Shown here: positions 25,135 through 31,939 of the stretch, one piece after another
Position numbering within the stretch: the stretch's first letter is position 1
Layout: every line of letters starts with the position of its first letter
DNA from: a virus
IMG/VR virus record: IMGVR_UViG_3300035182_002586
Coordinates: 310,001 to 374,000 of that record
DNA length: 64,000 bases
Strand: one strand, 5' to 3'
The notes under the pieces: model-generated
Database searches by the model: none
The model's input: the letters and a program-made list of their open reading frames with translations, nothing else
What the model was told of the DNA's origin: nothing
Position numbers and translations under genes: made by a program

Positions 25135-25671
25135 CTGCCCTTCGAGCTTGCGCTTCTCCAATACGAGTCGACCTGCTCGAAGTGTCGACACCGCTGGCAG
25201 TGGACCGGCTACAAGACCGGGCTCGGCAAGACGGCCGCGCAGCTCGAAGAGATGCGTACGGCGGGCAAGACCTGCCCCCGCTGCGGTGGACCTGCGACGG
25301 TCGGCCTCGACAACACGAGCGAAGGGGCACAGGCGTTGAACGGTACGCTCGGGAGTCTCTTTGGCGCGCTCGTTCAGAAGCCCGCCCCGTCGCACGGCCT
25401 CCCCCCTCCCCCCTCCGCTTTCTCCACGGCGGAGCCTGTGGTCTTTCCACCCTCGCCATCGCCGCCCTCCCCGACGACGGAGATGTTTCACAGCGGTAGG
25501 CTAGCGCTGGAGACGTTCCACGCCGTCCAAGCCGCCCTCCTGAACTCGGAGTGCAGCCCCCGCGAGGCTGTCGCCGCCGCCCTCAAGGCCGTCGCGCAGT
25601 TCGCCGATGCCGAATCCGTCCTCGGATTCACCGACCTCGCCCGTACGGCGTGGGTGCACAAGGACGGCTGA
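25135..25671 (+). CDS. Zinc-ribbon protein with Pro-rich linker; start codon unclear
   Basis: The frame encodes a clear zinc ribbon, STCSKCRHRWQWTGYKTG ... KTCPRCGGPA (two CxxC pairs), a Pro/Ser-rich linker and a C-terminal helical region (EAVAAALKAVAQFADAE). Between the first Cys and the ATPase start at 25077 there is no ATG, GTG or TTG in this frame; the CTG at 25135 is the nearest candidate, and the listed start is only that. It could use a non-canonical start, contain a sequence error, or be a decayed 5' end. The stop at 25671 is certain. Confidence 0.55.
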   Translation: MPFELALLQYESTCSKCRHRWQWTGYKTGLGKTAAQLEEMRTAGKTCPRCGGPATVGLDNTSEGAQALNGTLGSLFGALVQKPAPSHGLPPPPSAFSTAEPVVFPPSPSPPSPTTEMFHSGRLALETFHAVQAALLNSECSPREAVAAALKAVAQFADAESVLGFTDLARTAWVHKDG

Positions 25672-25697
25672 AAAGCCTCTTGTGCGGCGGGCCGTGT

Positions 25698-27029
25698 ATG
25701 AGCCCGCCCCCGGTTGCCCCCATGCCGATCCGCGTCCTCGACCGCTACGCGGCCGAGACGAAACTCGCGGAAGACCTGACAAAGGGGTGGCTCCTCAAGG
25801 TCAAGAAGCTCTGGAACGACACCCTCAAGAACAACTGGTCGGCCTACAAGACGTTCCAAACACTGGAATACCTGGTGAAGGGCCTCCGTGAGCAGGTGGT
25901 CTTCCAGCGCCAGGGGTACAACACCAAGCACGACTTCTTCGCCCTCCGTCGGAAGATGGAAGCCGCTGTCGAGAAGGTGCTGCACGAGATCCAGGTCAAG
26001 AGCGCCGAGTACGAGAAGCTCAACAACGAGCACACGCACGCTTCGTACGCCGTGCAGGACGCTCGCCTCAAGATCGAGGACGAGACCGGGGACCGCCTCC
26101 AGAAGTTGGGGCCCGAGGAGTACTTCGCGAAGCACCCCGAGGTGAAGCCGCTCAAGGAGAAAGAGGACGCCCTCTACGACCGCCTCAAACCGTTCTCGTA
26201 CGGGCACCTCGTCAAGACACTCGCCCCCGTCACGCGCCACTTCGACGAGCTGATGAAGATCCTCTACGAGGACGCGGCCGACCTCGCCGATGCTCGTAGC
26301 AAGGGTGTAGATGTCGCGGACAAGACCGCGGATCGGGTCTTCGACATCTACGGGATGAAGGTCATCGTCATCGACCCCGAGCTGACGGCCACCGACGTCC
26401 GCAAGTACATCGGCTTCATCGACCAAGCCTATGCAGAGCTGTCGAGGAAGAAGCTGACGCAGGCCGTCTGGAAGGGAAAGTGCTTCATCGACCTCGGGAA
26501 GAATAAGGTCTACACCCCCGAGGAGATGGAGTTCCGCAAGCAGTGGGGGTACACGAACGACGGGGAGGCCGCCCACTACCTATACGGGAAGGACGAGATC
26601 CACCTCACGATGCCGGCGACGAACCACGTTGCCTACACGATCGTGCACGAGATGGGGCACCGCTACTGGTTCAAGGTCATGACCCCCGAGCAGCGGGCCG
26701 TCTTCAACAACCTCGTCCGCACGAAAGAGACCGTGCACAAGCGGGACTTCCCGCAGGGCCCGACGGACGACGAGGGGTACAAGAAGCCCGTGGCGCCGCT
26801 GAACGACTACGCCTCCTCCAACATCGAGGAGGCGTTCGCCGAGGTCTTCGAGGCGTTCGTGATGGGCGGGGAACTCGACCGGGACCAGTTGGAGTCGTTC
26901 AAGAGCGTCCTCCAGCACAAGTTCGCGAGCATCACCGCTCGCGTCCTGGCCCGCTACTTGGCCGCCGGTTCGACGTTCGCGTGCGTCGACCAGAACCACG
27001 CGGACTCCGCCCACTCCTCGGGCGTGTAG
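25698..27029 (+). CDS. HExxH zinc metallopeptidase-like phage protein (1)
   Basis: 443 residues from ATG 25698 (ATG 25722 is possible). A long helical N-terminal region (about 1-200) leads to a metallopeptidase core: YTIVHEMGHRYWF gives HExxH near 315-319, and SSNIEEAFAEVFEAFV can supply the third zinc ligand (Glu). No signal peptide. The C-terminal ARVLARYLAAGS resembles a short motif seen in other proteins of this window. It may process virion or host proteins. Its last 76 nt overlap a convergent gene. Confidence 0.75.
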   Translation: MSPPPVAPMPIRVLDRYAAETKLAEDLTKGWLLKVKKLWNDTLKNNWSAYKTFQTLEYLVKGLREQVVFQRQGYNTKHDFFALRRKMEAAVEKVLHEIQVKSAEYEKLNNEHTHASYAVQDARLKIEDETGDRLQKLGPEEYFAKHPEVKPLKEKEDALYDRLKPFSYGHLVKTLAPVTRHFDELMKILYEDAADLADARSKGVDVADKTADRVFDIYGMKVIVIDPELTATDVRKYIGFIDQAYAELSRKKLTQAVWKGKCFIDLGKNKVYTPEEMEFRKQWGYTNDGEAAHYLYGKDEIHLTMPATNHVAYTIVHEMGHRYWFKVMTPEQRAVFNNLVRTKETVHKRDFPQGPTDDEGYKKPVAPLNDYASSNIEEAFAEVFEAFVMGGELDRDQLESFKSVLQHKFASITARVLARYLAAGSTFACVDQNHADSAHSSGV

Positions 27030-27541
27030 AGCCGCTGGAACGTCCCGCCAGTCTTCTGGAGCTGGTTACGCGCCATCGTCGTCGGGTCCATCGGGATGGG
27101 CCCGTCGTACGGACTCGCGTTGATCGAGACGACCTCCCAGTCCGCATCCGTCGAGGCGTCGGAACCGAGCGCGTCCCGGTGGTAGAGGATGATCTCCACG
27201 TGCTTCGCCGGGACCTTCACCCCCGTCATCACCGTACGCAGTACGGCCTCTTCCCCGGGGGCACGAGGCGCGAACGTGGTCCGAACCACGTCGCCCTCCT
27301 GGAGGGGGCGCACAGCCGTCCAGAAGCCCTCCACGGGCACCGAGACACGGAGGATGGTCCGCTCCTTGTTCACGGGGATCGCCTTCCCTAAGTGCTCTCG
27401 CACGAGCAGGAGAAGGTCGTAGTCCGTCTCGTCAGGTGTGGGGCCGGTGAAGTGGGCGAAGCTCGACTCCGGGGTCTGGCGACGCGCGAAGCCGATCTCG
27501 AACGAGGCGCCCATGCCGGGGGGACAGTTCATCATGCTCAT
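26954..27541 (-). CDS. DUF3228-like protein
   Basis: 195 residues. The opening NCPPGMGASFEIGF, then REHLGKAIPVNKERTILRVSVP and near the C-terminus PMDPTTMARNQLQKTGGT and TPEEWAESAWFW, fit the pattern of DUF3228, a bacterial family of unknown function. Assignment from memory of the motif, moderate confidence. GGTGTA lies 37 nt before ATG 27541. Its 3' end overlaps the end of the metallopeptidase gene by 76 nt on the opposite strand. Confidence 0.65.
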   Translation of the reverse strand: MSMMNCPPGMGASFEIGFARRQTPESSFAHFTGPTPDETDYDLLLLVREHLGKAIPVNKERTILRVSVPVEGFWTAVRPLQEGDVVRTTFAPRAPGEEAVLRTVMTGVKVPAKHVEIILYHRDALGSDASTDADWEVVSINASPYDGPIPMDPTTMARNQLQKTGGTFQRLYTPEEWAESAWFWSTHANVEPAAK

Positions 27542-27578
27542 GGCCCTAGAGACGCGTGAGGAATGCGCTGTCTGACAC

Positions 27579-27584
27579 TACACC
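27579..27584 (-). promoter_or_regulatory. GGTGTA element before the DUF3228-like gene
   Basis: CGGTGTAGTG on the minus strand, 37 nt before ATG 27541. Confidence 0.4.
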
Positions 27585-27616
27585 GAGCAGAACCCTCTTG
27601 TCCGCCACCCCTGGTG

Positions 27617-28390
27617 ATGGACACGGCTACCCGCGTGGCGACGCGCTTCCTCCTCGCCACCACCGACATCACGAAGGAATACGTCGAGGAGTTGCTCCAC
27701 ACCAAGGGCTTGTCCCCGATGGCGCTGAGCAAGCTCAAGTCCGTCGCCTACCAGCTCGACATCGGGGGCATGGACGCCTTCCCGGCTGTGGAGTTGCCCG
27801 CCTTCCTGGAGGAGCGCGGTGTTGATGAGGAGTCCATCGAGACACTCAAGAAGGCGCTCACCAAGAAGCCACCGAAGCCGAAGACCGGGGTGTCGTTCAA
27901 CGACGCCTGGATGCAGCTCGGGCGAGCCACCGGCAAGAGCGTCATCTTCCAGGGCGGGCTGGAGCACCAGAAAGACGCAGCGAAGGGCGTCCTCGGTTGG
28001 ATCAAGGCCCTCAAAGGCTTGAAACCAAAGGCAAAGAGCGTCTTCGACAACATGGTCCACAAGATCCGCCTCCGCTCCGGGCGGGGCTCGGAAGACGCTT
28101 CGTGGGACAGCGGGGGCGTCCTTAGCCTCGTCGTCGAGAGCGGTACGCACTCCTCGGGCACCCTCGCGTTCTTCGTCACCCACGAGCTGGGCCACGCCGT
28201 CGAAGAGCACGCCCACGTGCACACACACGAGGCCCCGTGGGGGGCCCCGCCGTTCATCTCTGAGTACGCCGCCTCCAAGCCCTTCGTCGAGGACTTCGCC
28301 GAGTGCTTCCGTGCGTACGTCTTGGAGCCGAGTGCCTTGAAAAAGGCCAGCCCGGCGAAATTCGACGCGGTGAAAGCCCTCGTTGGGTAG
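27617..28390 (+). CDS. HExxH zinc metallopeptidase-like phage protein (2)
   Basis: 257 residues from ATG 27617. Core motif FFVTHELGHAVEEH (HExxH) near 190-200, followed by FVEDFAECFRAYVLEP, where an acidic residue can complete the zinc site. The N-terminus DTATRVATRFLLATTD is basic and hydrophobic, similar in style to RVATRFALYSS in the 1403-aa virion protein. Shares the HExxH layout with the gene at 25698 but little other sequence. Substrate unknown. Confidence 0.75.
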   Translation: MDTATRVATRFLLATTDITKEYVEELLHTKGLSPMALSKLKSVAYQLDIGGMDAFPAVELPAFLEERGVDEESIETLKKALTKKPPKPKTGVSFNDAWMQLGRATGKSVIFQGGLEHQKDAAKGVLGWIKALKGLKPKAKSVFDNMVHKIRLRSGRGSEDASWDSGGVLSLVVESGTHSSGTLAFFVTHELGHAVEEHAHVHTHEAPWGAPPFISEYAASKPFVEDFAECFRAYVLEPSALKKASPAKFDAVKALVG

Positions 28391-28618
28391 TCAGCCGGGG
28401 CCGAAGCTCGCCGTCGTACCCCCAAAGAGCGCTTTCACAAGGCGATAGGTCACACTCCCGCTGAGCCCGGCGAACGCGCCGAAAGCGATACGGGTTACCC
28501 CGGCCACCCCCGGCAGCATGAAGCCAGGGGAGAACACGAGCGCTCCCGTGAGAGGCAAGAGCAAGGGCTCGCAGAGGATGACCCACCGAGGCATGCGCCA
28601 CGGCACCTCGACAACCAC
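28391..28618 (-). CDS. Small membrane protein, holin candidate
   Basis: 75 residues from GTG 28618, starting within the TGA-GGTG junction after the gene before it. Two hydrophobic stretches, VILCEPLLLPLTGALVF and GVTRIAFGAFAGLSGSV, could be transmembrane segments, followed by a short Lys/Thr tail. Size and layout fit a class II holin. No endolysin is recognisable nearby, so the role is inferred only from topology. Confidence 0.6.
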   Translation of the reverse strand: MVVEVPWRMPRWVILCEPLLLPLTGALVFSPGFMLPGVAGVTRIAFGAFAGLSGSVTYRLVKALFGGTTASFGPG

Positions 28619-28619
28619 C

Positions 28620-28766
28620 TCACGGTAGGTGTCGATCCCACGCGGAGGCTCCCGCTTGCTTAGCGTCCCGCGCGAGAACGTGAAGCAGCCTGCGCAGCCA
28701 GAAGCCGATGAAGCTCGCGATCCCGAACAGGATCAGCGTGGGCCACGAAAGCAGCAGGTCTGGCAC
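28620..28766 (-). CDS. Very small membrane protein, GTG start
   Basis: 48 residues from GTG 28766, exactly 10 nt after a GGTGTA element. PDLLLSWPTLILFGIASFIGFW is one clear membrane helix, followed by a basic tail (LRRLLHVLARDAKQAG). Precedes the holin-like gene with a 1-nt gap, so the two probably work together. Confidence 0.6.
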   Translation of the reverse strand: MPDLLLSWPTLILFGIASFIGFWLRRLLHVLARDAKQAGASAWDRHLP

Positions 28767-28776
28767 GCCTCTACTG

Positions 28777-28794
28777 TACACCGTCTGTGGTGTA
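28777..28794. promoter_or_regulatory. Divergent palindrome GTACACC-N6-GGTGTAC
   Basis: A perfect 7-bp inverted repeat with a 6-bp centre, TACACC at 28777-28782 and GGTGTA at 28789-28794. The minus copy ends 10 nt before GTG 28766, the plus copy 11 nt before ATG 28806. Confidence 0.7.
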
Positions 28795-28805
28795 CCTGCC
28801 GGCGC

Positions 28806-29057
28806 ATGGGCTACCACCTGCGTGAGATCGAGACGAAGGGCTTCTACGGCGACCCCTCCAAGATCCGTGAAGAGCTGGAGGAACTCGAAGAGTCGCTCGA
28901 CCAAGACAACCGCATCCTCGCCCTCGTCGAGCTGTCAGACCTGTACGGCGCCCTCGAAGGGGTCGCCGAGAAGCTCGGTTCCAACATGGAGGAGCTGCGC
29001 AAGATGTCGGACGCGACGAAGCGGGCCTTCCGTGATGGCTCCCGGAGGTCGAAGTGA
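28806..29057 (+). CDS. MazG-like / nucleotide pyrophosphohydrolase-like protein
   Basis: 83 residues. FYGDPSKIREELEELEE, then ALVELSDLYGALEGVAEK, fits the conserved helices of small phage MazG-like (all-alpha NTP pyrophosphohydrolase) proteins, where the ExxE and ExxD acids bind Mg2+. Start ATG 28806 follows the GGTGTA element by 11 nt. Overlaps the next gene's GTG start by 4 nt (GTGA). Confidence 0.7.
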   Translation: MGYHLREIETKGFYGDPSKIREELEELEESLDQDNRILALVELSDLYGALEGVAEKLGSNMEELRKMSDATKRAFRDGSRRSK

Positions 29058-29623
29058 TCAACTGGAGCGCCATCGGGGAGGCCGTCCAGTACTACCGACG
29101 TCACGGCTTCACGTACGTCGAGGTCCCATGGATCGTTCCCCGTGCAGTGATCGACGTCACCATCCCCCCGGGACACGTTCCCCACGAGACCACGGGTGGG
29201 GCCCTCGTCGGTTCCGCAGAGCAGTCTTTCGTCGCGATGATGCTCGACGGCCAGCTCAAGCGAGGCGAAAGCTACGTGGCTGCATCCCCCTGCTTCCGGG
29301 ATGATCCCCCGGACCGTCTCCATCAGACCACGTTCTTCAAGGTCGAGCTGGTCTACATCTCCGATGGCCAGGACCCGTGGGACGAAGACCTCAAGAGAAA
29401 GTTCGCGCACGGGATGGCGCTGACCGCACAGAGGTTCTTCCACTCCACCCTGCTCCCTAAGGGCTCTCCGGCTACAAGCATCGTCCAGACAGCAGACGGC
29501 TACGACATCGAGTACCAAGGCATCGAGCTTGGGAGCTACGGCGTCCGGGGACACAACGGCTGGACGTGGGTTTACGGCACCGGCCTCGCCGAACCTCGCT
29601 TCTCCATCGCCACCAAGGGCTGA
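29054..29623 (+). CDS. Class II aminoacyl-tRNA-synthetase-like protein
   Basis: 189 residues from GTG 29054. Residues 15-100 resemble the catalytic core of class II synthetases: YVEVPWIVPRAV, LVGSAEQSF (substrate loop) and YVAASPCFRDD with HQTTFFKVELVYI, the motif 2 arginine and its strand. The anticodon-binding and motif 3 regions are not recognisable, so it may be a paralogue without tRNA ligase activity. Paired with the MazG-like gene. Confidence 0.7.
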   Translation: MINWSAIGEAVQYYRRHGFTYVEVPWIVPRAVIDVTIPPGHVPHETTGGALVGSAEQSFVAMMLDGQLKRGESYVAASPCFRDDPPDRLHQTTFFKVELVYISDGQDPWDEDLKRKFAHGMALTAQRFFHSTLLPKGSPATSIVQTADGYDIEYQGIELGSYGVRGHNGWTWVYGTGLAEPRFSIATKG

Positions 29624-29658
29624 CCGTACCCGCACACACGGCACGGGATGATGCGCAT

Positions 29659-29805
29659 TCAAGACGGGAGCGGTCGCCCCGTCTCGTGCGAGATCCCGTT
29701 GTCCGTGCAGACGCAGGCGCTCTCGTTCCCCGCCCACACCCCGCACGTCGACGACATGGGGTCCAGGGTGCACGGGCACAGGGAGGCAGTGGCGTCGCTC
29801 TTCAT
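29659..29805 (-). CDS. Small Cys-rich protein
   Basis: 48-residue frame MKSDATASLCPCTLDP, with five Cys in CPC, C and CVC spacing. The GGTGTA element ends 10 nt before ATG 29805, the standard spacing, which is the main support. The TGA stop is followed at once by ATG in the same frame (28 more codons, MRIIPCRVCGYGQ), with another CxxC. Either two coupled peptides or readthrough is possible. The plus strand here has no gene of its own. Confidence 0.45.
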   Translation of the reverse strand: MKSDATASLCPCTLDPMSSTCGVWAGNESACVCTDNGISHETGRPLPS

Positions 29806-29815
29806 GGGAGAGAAG

Positions 29816-29821
29816 TACACC
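29816..29821 (-). promoter_or_regulatory. GGTGTA element before the small Cys-rich gene
   Basis: CCGGTGTACTTC on the minus strand, 10 nt before ATG 29805. Confidence 0.55.
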
Positions 29822-29861
29822 GGCCGCGTCAGAGATCGCTCCGCCCCTGCGTCTCTCGGGC

Positions 29862-30359
29862 ATGACCCACAACCCCCGCCACAACCCCTTCGGTTACTAC
29901 GCCCGCCTGGAAGACCCCACCCTGCTGCAAGCCAGCCTCGTGGGGGTCGTCCAAGGGCTTGCCGAGGATAGCTCCCCCGCCAAGAACCCCAACGAGTTCT
30001 CCCTGCCCATGGTGGTGGCCGGGGATACCATCCGCGCTCACTTCGAGGTCCCTGAGGTTCTCGAAGAGTGGCTCCTGAGCCACTCCGATGACGGCCCGCG
30101 TACGGCCGTCTCCCTCCACACGCGACTGATCGCGGACGGGGTGCTGCACCTCACGCTCTCGACTGCGGCCCTCGACGCAGAGACGCTCTACCTCCTCACG
30201 GAAGAGTTGCAGAGCATGCTCACCACCCTGGTGGTCATCTACGACGTGCCCGACAACGACCCGCTGGTGATGACGGCCGAGCAGGTCATCTCGGTCGCGA
30301 ACCGGGTTCTGGCGAAGTACGTGACCGACCTTCTCATCCGCGAGTTGACCTCGAACTAG
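29862..30359 (+). CDS. Hypothetical protein, 165 aa
   Basis: Starts MTHNPRHNPFGYYARLEDPT. A beta-rich centre (GDTIRAHFEVPEVLEEWLLS) and a helical C-terminus (VMTAEQVISVANRVLAKYV) suggest a small alpha/beta protein. Family unknown. Divergent from the Cys-rich frame at 29659-29805. Confidence 0.7.
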   Translation: MTHNPRHNPFGYYARLEDPTLLQASLVGVVQGLAEDSSPAKNPNEFSLPMVVAGDTIRAHFEVPEVLEEWLLSHSDDGPRTAVSLHTRLIADGVLHLTLSTAALDAETLYLLTEELQSMLTTLVVIYDVPDNDPLVMTAEQVISVANRVLAKYVTDLLIRELTSN

Positions 30360-30408
30360 AGACGGGTAGGATTCCCCTATGCCCTCGCTGCCCCACCTGC
30401 GGCCCTCC

Positions 30409-30440
30409 GTCACTCTCGCGCGCCTGACGGGCGCGCGGAG
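30409..30440 (+). promoter_or_regulatory. GC-rich hairpin before the zinc-protein ribosome site
   Basis: CACTC-CGCGCGCC-TGAC-GGGCGCGCG-GAGTG stem-loop that ends right at the GGAGGAAATC ribosome site of the gene at 30452. It could end the upstream transcript or mask or present the ribosome site. No T run follows. Confidence 0.5.
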
Positions 30441-30451
30441 TGGAGGAAATC

Positions 30452-30748
30452 ATGTCGCATCGAGGGGATCGAAGGGATCGGACCACCCGCTACGCTAGAC
30501 GTGCGCGTCAGGTCTGGGTGTCGTTCGGCTACAAGCCCCACCCCATCGGGTGGTTCGCCAAGGGAAAGGCCATCGGCTGCCGGTGCCGGCGTAGCCCGAA
30601 AGGTAACCCCAAGGTGCCGGGGTCGCTCTGCCACGTGGGCAACCATCGCTTCCATGAGACCGTGATGGAGCGCATCGAGGGCAAGCGCCTGTGCCGCGCA
30701 TGGCAGCGGAAGCTACTGGCGGAGGACCCGCTAGACGTGGAGCTGTGA
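30452..30748 (+). CDS. Small basic Cys/His protein
   Basis: 98 residues from ATG 30452, 10 nt downstream of GGAGG. N-terminus very basic (SHRGDRRDRTTRYARRARQ), then GCRCRRSPKGNPKVPGSLCHVGNHRFHE, a C/H-rich segment that could bind zinc. Compatible with an RNA- or DNA-binding role. Overlaps the convergent zinc-protein gene by 18 nt. Confidence 0.65.
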   Translation: MSHRGDRRDRTTRYARRARQVWVSFGYKPHPIGWFAKGKAIGCRCRRSPKGNPKVPGSLCHVGNHRFHETVMERIEGKRLCRAWQRKLLAEDPLDVEL

Positions 30749-30976
30749 GACCGCTCCGGGGCCGCCGCTGAGGTCCTGAACGGGCTCCCCACACACAGGA
30801 CACGGCTTGGTGCGCGCCTGCCACGCCTTGATCTGTGCTTCCGTGTACCACACGCCGCCCGCCATGTAGATACGCTCCCCATCGACCTTGTAGCTGCACC
30901 CACCGCAGCGGAACGGGGAGATCATGTGGAGCGCGATGTGACGGCGCTCTTCGGGGGTCGTCTTCGATAGGTCCAT
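30731..30976 (-). CDS. Small zinc-ribbon protein
   Basis: 81 residues, ATG 30976, 11 nt after a GGTGTT variant of the control element. Contains FRCGGCSY, MAGGVWYTEAQI and KPCPVCGEPV, two CxxC sites typical of a zinc ribbon. Divergent from the gene at 31016. Function unknown. Confidence 0.7.
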   Translation of the reverse strand: MDLSKTTPEERRHIALHMISPFRCGGCSYKVDGERIYMAGGVWYTEAQIKAWQARTKPCPVCGEPVQDLSGGPGAVSQLHV

Positions 30977-30987
30977 GGCCTCACTGT

Positions 30988-31005
30988 AACACCGGGTCTG
31001 GTGTA
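30988..31005. promoter_or_regulatory. Divergent palindrome AACACC-N6-GGTGTA
   Basis: The minus copy (GGTGTT) ends 11 nt before ATG 30976, the plus copy (GGTGTA) 10 nt before ATG 31016. Confidence 0.65.
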
Positions 31006-31015
31006 AGGGAGAGGC

Positions 31016-31762
31016 ATGAAGAAGCACCTGGAAGAAGCTCTCCGACGTTTCGAGGAGGACTGGAAGCCGCTCACGGAGAGGGTTCTCGACAAGGTGCTGC
31101 CCCTCCCCGGCCCGAAAGAGCTGGGGCGCTCGGAGTACAACGCCCTCCCCATGGAGGACTTCCTCGACGAGATGGAGGGAGAGGTCTACACGTGGGAGGC
31201 GTGGGGGGCCGAGATGCGCCGGGACTACCCCGTGGCGTGGTTCTTTCGCAAAGAAGTCCCCAAGCCCTTCCGTCGTGCGTGGAGAAGGGTCGACGACACC
31301 ATCTACTGGCTCAAGTGCCACACGCTTCCGAGCTACCGCTTCCACATCCTCGACCTTCGCAACCCCGGGGGTGGAGACGAGTGGGAGTACGGCTGGCGTG
31401 ACCGGAGTGCGGTGATGCTCTGGGCCTGCTTCAAGATTCTCGTCGAGTTCGTGGAGAAGGAAGAGCCGAGCGACCTGGAGTCCTACTGCGCGGGCAAGAC
31501 CGAGGAGCAGATCCGAGAAGAGGTCGGAAGCCAGCTCGATACTCACCGGGAGATGATGTCCCTCTACCGCTGGTGGAAGACGGAGCGGGAGGCGGAAGCG
31601 AAGCAGGTCGATGAGATGTTCGAGCGCTCGAAAGCGGCGCCGGACAAGAAGACGAGCCGCGCGCTTCGAGATGCTTGGTTCGAGGCGGACCAAGCCCGGG
31701 ACAGGAAAGATCAGGTTCAGCTCCAGAGGCTCGTCGCGATTCGAGGGTACCTCTGGACGTGA
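31016..31762 (+). CDS. Conserved phage hypothetical protein, 248 aa
   Basis: The middle segment SYRFHILDLRNPGGG, WEYGWRDRSAVMLWACFKILVEFVEKE matches a widespread phage family of unknown function as I recall it. The rest is charged helix. Start ATG 31016, 10 nt after the GGTGTA element, with AGGGAGAG between. Confidence 0.75.
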   Translation: MKKHLEEALRRFEEDWKPLTERVLDKVLPLPGPKELGRSEYNALPMEDFLDEMEGEVYTWEAWGAEMRRDYPVAWFFRKEVPKPFRRAWRRVDDTIYWLKCHTLPSYRFHILDLRNPGGGDEWEYGWRDRSAVMLWACFKILVEFVEKEEPSDLESYCAGKTEEQIREEVGSQLDTHREMMSLYRWWKTEREAEAKQVDEMFERSKAAPDKKTSRALRDAWFEADQARDRKDQVQLQRLVAIRGYLWT

Positions 31763-31898
31763 GAGGTTCGGCGCCGTAGAACTGAGTCAATCCGCGGGGG
31801 TCACGATCCTATTGCCCCTTCGGGGTTGTCTTCGGGTCGGCTCGGGCCTGAGACGAACGCGGGCTGCGATCACTCCCTGGTACTGTCCCGTGCTCACG

Positions 31899-31930
31899 AA
31901 GGTCACTCACAACGCGTTGTGAGTGACCTT
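31899..31930. terminator. Perfect 16-bp inverted repeat, bidirectional terminator
   Basis: AAGGTCACTCACAACG pairs exactly with CGTTGTGAGTGACCTT between convergent genes ending at 31762 (plus) and 31940 (minus). The stretch 31763-31898 holds no gene and nothing else notable. Confidence 0.75.
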
Positions 31931-31939
31931 CGGCTTATT

